Positions 57,232 to 64,000 of a DNA stretch of 64,000 nt are shown here, piece by piece. The stretch is from NCBI GenBank assembly GCA_009823505.1, contig VZQC01011003.1, forward strand, positions 2,441,973 through 2,505,972, written 5' to 3'. The position numbers were made by a program, and so were the translations under genes. This stretch comes from Rhizomys pruinosus. Lineage: Eukaryota; Chordata; Mammalia; Rodentia; Spalacidae. The number at the start of each line of letters is the position of its first letter. The stretch's first letter is position 1. Below the pieces are notes generated by a model that was not told the origin of the DNA, did no database searches, and saw only the letters and a list, made by a program, of their open reading frames with translations.

Positions 57232-57394
57232 CCAGGCGTGGTGGAGCACACCTTTAATCTTAGCACTCAGGAGGCAGAGGCAGGCAAATCTTTGTCAGTT
57301 CAAGGCCAGCCTGGTCTACAGAGTGAGTTCCAGGACAGCTGGGACTACAGGGAGACCCTGTCTCAAAAAGACCAAAAAAAAAAAAAAAAAAAAT
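57232..57394 (+). mobile_element. B1 SINE
   Basis: Forward B1: GGCCAGGCGTGGTGGAGCAC to GAGACCCTGTCTCAAAAAGA, then about 20 A's. Confidence 0.95.
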
Positions 57395-57973
57395 CTGAAC
57401 AGCTCAAAACTAGCCAGCATGAGAATATTGGTGTTTTGTTCTCAGGGTAAATTTTTCAGATAACATTTTAGCTATTTTTAAATAACTTTATATGTACATT
57501 ATAAAAAATTAAGCAAAACAGAACTGTGTGTACTGGACAGATATGTAAATAAATTTACAATAATAAATTATCTTTCCCTCGATGGTATCATATTCATTAT
57601 TTTCGGTTTAGTTTTTTCACTTAAACTAATTATGAAAAAAAATTTCAGTTTCAGAACAGATTAATTTACCTTGGTCTGTATTCTTTCAAGAATTTCCATT
57701 GGATAAAATCCTAGAATTAGAATGGCTAGGACAAATGGTATGTATGCTTACAATTTTGGTTGCCTTCCAAATTATGCCTAGCTCCTACCCTTCTGCAGAG
57801 TAAAAATGAAATATAGCTTCAGAAACAGAGCCATAAAGTAGATGCTCCTGAATTTTAATCCAAAATCCTAAAAGTTATAGTTGGAAATTAGCTGACTTAG
57901 GGAGAGTGCCTCTAAATTCATATTCCCGTAAGGTGCAGTATAACCTCACACCCTACCCAGAAAAGAAAAGGAT

Positions 57974-57978
<5 letters not shown>

Positions 57979-58023
<45 letters not shown>

Positions 58024-58047
58024 TGTGTGTGTGTGTGTGTGTGTGTG
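57979..58047 (+). repeat. (CT)n(GT)n compound microsatellite
   Basis: About 42 bases of CT followed directly by about 27 of GT. Confidence 0.97.
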
Positions 58048-58199
58048 ACACAGATTCACTCAGTGGGAAATCAGGTGACTATGTCTCCCCTGCAGAGGAT
58101 CCCTCAAAATGCTCAGTGTAAAAATGCACTTAGTTTAAAATTGGCTTTGAAAAAAAATGCACATAGTTTGAGGGGCAGAATGAGATTAAAATTCTAGAC

Positions 58200-58330
58200 C
58201 CAGCTCTTGGTAGCAAGGTTATCTCTAAGAACATTGCTTAACACTTCCCACCTGTTTCTCTGCTTCATTGTCCATGGAATGGAGATTATCACAGTCACCA
58301 CAGGGTTTTCTGTAAGAATTAGACACGTTG
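58200..58330 (+). mobile_element. MIR-like fragment
   Basis: ACATTGCTTAACACTTCCCA, CTGTTTCTCTGCTTCATTGT and GGAATGGAGATTATCACAGT resemble the MIR centre and 3' half. Confidence 0.55.
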
Positions 58331-58505
58331 TATAATGTAAAAGGATAATAAATTGTGAAGAGTGAGAACTAGATAAGTACTGGTTATGGAGATACTACAA
58401 AAGAAAATGACCAAGACAACAGTATCCTGAGGGGGAGACCACATTTTGAATTCTTCTACAGAAAGTGCTTCCCTTTCAGTTAATGTATATAACACTACAA
58501 CTTAG

Positions 58506-58620
58506 GCACAGCTAGCCTGGAACTCACTATGTAGACTAGGCTGCCCTTGATCTCACAGAGGTCTTCGTGCCTCTGCCTCCCAAGTGCTGGGATTAAAGGA
58601 GAGTGCCATCCTGCCCAGTT
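58506..58620 (-). mobile_element. B1 SINE, truncated
   Basis: AGCCTGGAACTCACTATGTA, CTCTGCCTCCCAAGTGCTGG and GGATTAAAGGAGAGTGCC, reversed. The 3' end of the element is missing. Confidence 0.9.
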
Positions 58621-58914
58621 CCAACCCCATTCTGAAGCTACCTTCTGATTTCTACCACAGCATTTTTACTACCTTCCAACAGACATCATTGTGTTTCTAG
58701 TTTACCTGTGTCTTCTCTTAGGATGTTCTTGTATTTCCAGAGATCTTTTCCTGTTCATCAAATCTCAATATCAGGCTAGTCAGAAACAAAGACTAGCGCA
58801 TAGTAGGCCATATGTAAATGAGGAGATAAATTCTACTTTTTGCTTACATCCATCTATTCTGATACACCAGTTGATGTGAAGGCTGGCCCCATGGACACCC
58901 ATGATAGTTTCTGC

Positions 58915-59110
58915 TTGGTATAGTGTAGCAGAGAGTATTGGGCCAGAAGCCAATCTTCAGGTTCTCATTCAGATTTTGCCAGTTCCACTGAGAAGCTAGA
59001 GTCTTGGGCAAGTCATGTTACAACTTGACTCCAGCCTTTTATAAAATAAGAGTAGCCATACCTACTTGTGATGTGCACAATGATTCACTCACAGTGAGAT
59101 AAAATAACTT
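58915..59110 (+). mobile_element. MIR SINE
   Basis: GTATAGTGTAGCAGAGAGTA, GAGTCTTGGGCAAGTCATGT and TTTATAAAATAAGAGTAGCC, then a 3' end with AACTTAGTAAACTCTAGGTG. Confidence 0.75.
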
Positions 59111-59832
59111 AGTAAACTCTAGGTGTTCATGTGAAGCATAGCAGGAGAGACCAAATGTTTTCACTTTGGGTAGGAAACAATGTAGGGGGGATTACTATAC
59201 CAGACTTCAAACTATCTTACAGAGCTACAGTCATAAAAACAGCCAGGTACTGGCACAAAAATAGACCGTAGATCAGTGGAACAAAATTGAAGATCCAAGC
59301 CAATGCATATTTGACAGAGGGGCTAAGAAGACTCATTGGAAGAAGGACAGCTTCTTCAGCAAATGGTGCTGGCAAAACTGGATCTCCACTTGTAGAAGAA
59401 TAAAACTAAACCCCTACCTTTCACCCTGTACAAAACCAACTCCAAATGGATCAAAGACCTCAATATGAAACCTGAAACTCTGAAAATGATAGAAGAAAAC
59501 ATTGGCAGTAACCTGTAAGATATAGGCATAGGAAAAGACTTTCTAAATCAGATAGCAGCTGCTCAGGAAATAAGGTCAACAATCAACAAGTGGGACCTCA
59601 TTAGACTCAAAAGCTTCTGTACAACGGAAGAAACAAAGAAGTGAAGAGAAAATCCATAGAGTGGGAGGAAACCTTCACCAGTGATACATATGACAGAGAA
59701 TTAATATCCAGAATATATAAATTAATCAAAAAACAAAGGAGCAAGGAAACAAATGATCCAATCAAAAGATGGAGTAAAAAGCTGAACAGAGACTTCACAA
59801 ATGAAGAAGTAAAGATAGCTGAGAAACATCTT

Positions 59833-59994
59833 TTTTTTTTTTTTTTTGGTCTTTTCGAGACAGGGTCTCCCTGTAGCCCCAGCTGTCCTGGAACTCACTT
59901 TGTAGACCAGGCTGGCCTTGAACTCACAAAGATCCGCCTGCCTCTGCCTCCCAAGTGCTAGGATTAAAGGCGTGCACCACCATGCCTGGCTCAA
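59833..59994 (-). mobile_element. B1 SINE inside L1
   Basis: Reversed near-consensus B1. GAGAAACATCTT lies at 59821-59832 and 59995-60006. L1 ORF2 sequence resumes immediately after. Confidence 0.97.
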
Positions 59995-60430
59995 GAGAAA
60001 CATCTTAAAAAGTATTCAACGTCACTAATAATTAAGGAAATGCAAATTAAAACCACCTTAAGATTTCATCTTACCCTGGTAAGACTAGCTATGATCAAGA
60101 AAACAAAAGATACTAAATACTGGAGAGGTTGTGGGGAAAGGGGAACACTCATTTACTGCTGGTGGGAATGCAAATCCATGCAACCCCTATGGGAAGCAGT
60201 GTGGAGAGTCTTAAAAGACTCAAAATGAGCCTACCACCTGACCCAGTCATACTACTCCTGGGTATGTACCCACAATATCATCCTATTGCAGAAATACATG
60301 CACAACCATGTTTATTGCAGCTTTCTTCACAATAGTGAAGAGTTGGAAGCAACCCAAGTGACTATTAACTGATGAATGATTAAAGAAAATGTGGTACATC
60401 TACACAACGGAGTTCTATGCAGCAGTAAAG

Positions 60431-60443
60431 AAAGATGACATCA
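60431..60443 (+). repeat. Left target duplication of Selenok retrocopy
   Basis: AAAGATGACATCA, part of L1 ORF2, is repeated at 61987-61999. Confidence 0.95.
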
Positions 60444-60982
60444 GGAGATCTGAAGTTGGGAGTGGACAGAAGATGGTTTACATCTCGAACCAACAAGTGT
60501 TGGACAGCTGGACTCAGTCCCCATGGATATTATCTTTTATAATGGATTTCTTCTGGGCAATAGCAGAATTCATGGTTTTGTTTTTCAAGACTCTGCTTCA
60601 GCAGGATGTGAAAAAGAGAAGAGGCTACAGAAGCTCCTCTGACTCCAGACATGATGATGGAAAAGGGCCACCAGGAAACTCTCTCCGAAGAATGGGTCGA
60701 ATCAGTCATCTTCATGGCCCCAGCCCTCCTCCAATGGCTGGTGGATGAGAAAAGAAACATCTGCTCTAAGAAGCAGACAGCTAGACATGCACATTCCAAG
60801 AAGGAAACCATCAGAAGGTGAAGGTGGACCATGCTGGACAAGATGAAGGTGTGTGTCTAAAACGAGGATTGCTTTGTGTCCTCACAGATGAATGAGGCCA
60901 TGCTGGGAATTCCCCTCTGCAGGATCTGCCCTGACTGACATGCAGGTCTATAAATGTACATGTTTGTCTTATTATCTTCTTT

Positions 60983-61145
60983 GGCGCACGCCTTTAATCC
61001 TAGCACTTGGGAGGTAGAGGCAGGCGGATCTTTGTGAGTTCAAGGCCAGCCTGGTCTACATAGTGAGTTCCAGGACAGCTGGGACTACAGGGAGACCCTG
61101 TCTCAAAAAGACCAAAAAAAAAAAAAATATATATATATATATATA
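60983..61145 (+). mobile_element. B1 SINE with (AT)n end
   Basis: Forward B1 starting TTGGCGCACGCCTTTAATCC, so slightly 5' truncated. After AAGACC there is an A run and then an (AT)n run. It sits in the Selenok 3' UTR. Confidence 0.94.
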
Positions 61146-61631
61146 TGTCTAACAAGTAAATATTTCTAGGTTGCAAAACTTGAGCTTCCTTATCATTATG
61201 TAATTAAATCACAAAAACTGATCCTGAAGAAAATAAAAGCTGTGTGAAGTCCTTTTAGTATTGCCTTTTTCCAACTTCTGAAATACTGTTCATTGCTAAT
61301 TTGTTCTCACTTATAAATAAACTGTGACATATTTATTTCAGTAATAAGCATATAATATTTGTGCTTTTGAATTTTGATCTTGAATATATTTATCATGTGA
61401 CTAAGTCAGGTCTGATTTGCTGCCAGATATAATTGTCAGGATGTTTATAAAACTACAACATAATTGAGCATCAAATGATTATCTGCTAATAATCTTCAAA
61501 ATCATGGGCTTCAGAACTATCTTGATGAAAAGAGTTTTATACCATTGCTCAAGATCCCATGACTGGATTTTAAAAGTCCCATCTGAGTACTCATAACTTT
61601 CAGTAGAAATCCTTGTTCCCCACCCTAGGTT

Positions 61632-61738
61632 TTTGAGACTAGGTCTGTAGCCCAGGATGACCTTGAATTTGAGCTTGAGATTAGCCTGCCTCTGGCTTCA
61701 GAGTGCTAGATTACAGGTATGTACCAACTTGCCTGGCT
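61632..61738 (-). mobile_element. Old B1-like SINE
   Basis: TTTTTGAGACTAGGTCTGTA, CCTGCCTCTGGCTTCAGAGT and GGTATGTACCAACTTGCCTG, reversed and diverged. It is much older than the other B1s here and may have been part of the parental Selenok 3' UTR. Confidence 0.75.
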
Positions 61739-61986
61739 TACCCTGGTCTTTTGAACAGTAATTGTATTAAACGCTGCAATATTTATTATTATAAAAATGA
61801 GTAATACAGATCATCCTTCCAATGTACAATAAGTATTTAAGTGAATGCTATTTTATATCTATCAATATTTACCCATTTGTCAATAAATGCGGATGTAGTA
61901 CCATAAGACTGGTGTTCAAAGATAGAAAACAAGTGATTGTAATACAAGTATAGAATAAGAACACCTTTGACCACTCAAAAAAAAAA

Positions 61987-61999
61987 AAAGATGACATCA
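61987..61999 (+). repeat. Right target duplication of Selenok retrocopy
   Basis: AAAGATGACATCA, identical to 60431-60443. L1 ORF2 continues with TGAAATTTGCAGG. Confidence 0.95.
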
Positions 62000-62624
62000 T
62001 GAAATTTGCAGGTAAATGGATGGAACTAGAAGTCGTTATGCTAAGTGAAGTAACACAGTCCCAGAGAAACAAACCACATATGGTGTCTCTCATTTGTAGA
62101 TCGTAGCACCAAATCCTTATTCGTAAGGCAAACTGAGTAATTTTTTCTTTTTTAGTAAATATAATACCTGATGCTATAATTTTTTAAATTACATTAAGAC
62201 ATACATCAAATTGCTATGTAATTTAGGAGTGTAAAGTAATATTTCTTTTTACCTGCATCCAACTCTGCTGTTAGAATGTGAATCCCTAAACATGTTTTGG
62301 AATTAACCTATAGTTTATTTTTAGATGTTGTAATTTGGGTATATGTGTGGAGTGTACACATGCATACTTGGGAATAATATAAAATTAAAGGGAACAATAA
62401 CAACAGCAACAAAGACTTGTTCAAATCACTGACTGAAACAGTAAACTTCTGCCCAAAGCAGTAAACTTCTGCATTGAAAAATTTTTTTAAAGACTGAGAA
62501 AAAGATGGCAGAATACACAAGCTCTGGTAGGTAGGGACCATGGAAAGGGAGAATGGGTCTAAATTTGATTAAGAAAGGTTGTATGAAATGCACAGAAGTT
62601 CAATAAATATTAAGAAAAATGCAA

Positions 62625-63050
62625 AAAGAGAAGTGGGTGGAAAGTGGCAGGAGTTGCTGAGCTTTAGCCCAAGTTGAAGGCACCTGGGTGGGATCACACT
62701 CTGAAGAACACTGTTTTCTTAAGTGCAACCTCTACTGGACAGATCTCCCAAAGGTACTAGATGAAGAGTTATTAGGGGAAAACACTCACCAAGTTTAGAA
62801 GTTTAGCCCCCAGGTCTACTTGGGCTATTTGTACTGTTCTGAACGGCCCCTGGAAATGGTCCTGTGTAGACAAAGTCAAGGGCTAGGAGTAGGGGGCTCT
62901 CAAAGGATGCTCCACCTCTTAAAGTAACATCTCTCAAAGGAAAGATAGTGTGGCCTGGAGTTCCCATTCCTTAGAGTAGTGATACCTAGACTCATGACGA
63001 AGCCCAGAGGTCCAGGTGCATATATATTTGCTCCTTCATGAGCATGCATG
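62625..63050. other. No gene recognised
   Basis: Unassigned sequence between the L1 3' end and the next SINE. Confidence 0.4.
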
Positions 63051-63054
63051 CTTT

Positions 63055-63201
63055 CTTTTTTTTATTTATTTCATGGGCATTGGATGCTCTGGAACTGGAG
63101 TTAAAGACTGTTGTCAGCCACCATGTGGGTGCTGTGAACCGAACCCACGTCCTCTGTAAGAGCAGCCAGTGCTCTTAACCGCTGAGCCATCTCTCCATTC
63201 C
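63055..63201 (-). mobile_element. B2 SINE with internal deletion
   Basis: Reversed B2. TTTTTATTTATTTC runs directly into GGATGCTCTGGAACTGGAGT, then GTTGTCAGCCACCATGTGGG and TCTTAACCGCTGAGCCATCT. The part with the GCATTGCACGACAC segment is missing. Confidence 0.92.
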
Positions 63202-63204
63202 TAA

Positions 63205-63915
63205 CACACATGCTTCCTGTGCTTTCTAGAAAATGTCGTTTCCCCCCCTGGTTTTCTGTAGTAGCATCTCATCTCTCTTAAAATGGTTTTCAGCCATGGG
63301 GAATAAATTACTGTTTATCCTTCCTATTTATCATGTCATCCTCCCATTTCTACATGGGATTCAAGCAGAAGCCTGTTAGAACCACCAGCTTCACAAAATC
63401 CTCAGCCCCCAACTGACCCATTGAGAATGGCTGAGGGCGATGCAAAACCCAGAGAGGAGACACTGATCTCTCTGTAACTGAGGCAAAGACAGGCAGCAGG
63501 GTCGAGGAGGGCTATGTGATAATATATGTGGCCTGTGGGGGTTAGTAAATGTTTTGAGAACTCCTGCAGTTAAGAAAAAAGCCTCTTTATATTTGTTTTA
63601 ACCCAGTATTTCCCTTAAATTACCAATCCAGAATCTTACTTTGTATAAATCCAGTACAATACATTTTGGAAAATGCTAATTTAAAGCATGGGGTATTCTT
63701 ATGTATTTACAAAGAGCCTGTCTAGTTTCTGCATGCTATAGTATGATGATTGAAGAAATGGTTCAGGCTGATGGAGGAAGAGAATGTTCTCTCTTCTGGC
63801 CAAGAGGTCATTTTAGTAGATCACTCACTCCAAATAACAAAGCACAAATAACTGATTTACACTAACCAAAGTCTCTTGAGATGCATCTGTAAATGGAATG
63901 TCAAGGTGGTGATAT
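63205..63915. other. No gene recognised
   Basis: Unassigned, no significant open frame. Confidence 0.4.
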
Positions 63916-63919
63916 GCTG

Positions 63920-64000
63920 AGTGATGGGGACGTGGAGTCTGAAGTCAAATGGACCCTGCTCAGATGTCAGCTCTGACTTACTAACTGTTTCACCTTATGT
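63920..64000 (+). mobile_element. MIR start, cut by window end
   Basis: GTGGAGTCTGAAGTCAAATG, TCAGCTCTGACTTACTAACT and GTTTCACCTTATGT follow MIR from its head. The element runs off the window. Confidence 0.6.

Larger units (their letters stand above)
60444..61986 (+). pseudogene. Selenok-ps: Selenoprotein K processed pseudogene
   Basis: Retrocopy of SELENOK, a small ER-membrane selenoprotein of protein palmitoylation and ER-stress pathways. The reading frame starts at 60473 (MVYISN) and has the single membrane segment FFWAIAEFMVLFFKTLL. A Gly/Pro/Arg-rich tail with GRISHLHGPSPPPMAGG leads to TGA at 60746-60748, codon 92. That is the selenocysteine position of mammalian SELENOK. The normal Gly-Arg-stop after Sec is lost: the next codons read Glu-Lys-Lys. 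Amino-acid changes such as GRISHLHG are scattered. The 3' UTR follows, with AATAAA at 61234 and 61315, to an A run at 61978-61989. Exact flanking duplications show one insertion into L1 ORF2. B1s lie at 60983 and 61632. I could not delimit the SECIS element. Confidence 0.93.
59180..62620 (+). mobile_element. Rodent L1 ORF2/3' UTR with nested insertions
   Basis: The L1 parts are 59180-59832, 59995-60443 and 61987-62620. ORF2 reads in pieces (SFCTTEETKK, ESIEWEETFTSDTYDRELIS) but contains stops. The C-terminal motif reads YWRGCGERGTLIYCWWEC, so a cysteine and the histidine kept in the 19139 copy are lost. The 3' UTR includes CTGAAACAGTAAACTTCTGC. It is 5' truncated and clearly dead. A B1 and a Selenok retrocopy split it. 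Confidence 0.92.

Noticed and set aside
60473..60748. Intact-looking 91-codon selenoprotein K frame as a functional gene
   Set aside because: It is intronless, sits inside an L1 between exact target duplications, has scattered substitutions and has lost the normal codons after the Sec TGA.

Overview
The window reads as intergenic or intronic DNA from a muroid (mouse/hamster-like) rodent nuclear genome. About fifty SINEs of the rodent-specific B1 (7SL-derived) and B2/B3/B4/ID (tRNA-derived) types lie across it. They sit with rodent-type LINE-1 fragments, URR1-like elements, older mammal-wide repeats (MIR, MER5A, MER20, old L1M) and CA/TG/GA microsatellites. There is no bacterial-style gene organisation, and nearly all long open frames are shadows of repeats. 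The genus cannot be fixed from the sequence; family labels come from memory of consensus sequences, not from a search.

Layout. 1-11 kb: old DNA transposon fossils (MER20 at 2.3 kb, MER5A at 4.3 kb, URR1-like at 3.6 and 9.5 kb), a MIR, scattered SINEs and a long repeat-poor stretch (5.7-8.9 kb). 11.7-14.6 kb: an old L1M split by an unclassified ~1.1 kb segment plus B1s. 16-17 kb: a minus-strand rodent L1 3' UTR. 19.1-20.3 kb: a 5'-truncated, recent-looking L1 with an 18-bp target-site duplication and an unbroken ORF2 tail. 21.7 kb: a 60-bp tandem repeat. 23-24.5 kb: an L1 3' end and a B4-type SINE with an internal tandem duplication. 27.3-28.3 kb: a histone H2A.Z processed pseudogene carrying a B2. 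30.2 kb: the one stretch that looks like an ordinary spliced coding exon, unidentified. 32-58 kb: SINE-rich DNA with many clean target-site duplications, B2-in-B2 nesting, a B2-B1 chimeric SINE, a 33-bp minisatellite at 44.9 kb and old L1s at 53-55.7 kb. 59.2-62.6 kb: an L1 interrupted by a B1 and, separately, by a selenoprotein K retrocopy that itself contains B1s.

No functional protein-coding gene is demonstrated. The two recognisable genes (H2A.Z and Selenok) are dead retrocopies, evidently made by LINE-1 machinery as were the SINEs. The best candidate for a living gene is the open exon at 30230-30518, with a possible last exon at 36315. The main biology here is layered retrotransposition whose relative order can be read from nested target-site duplications.
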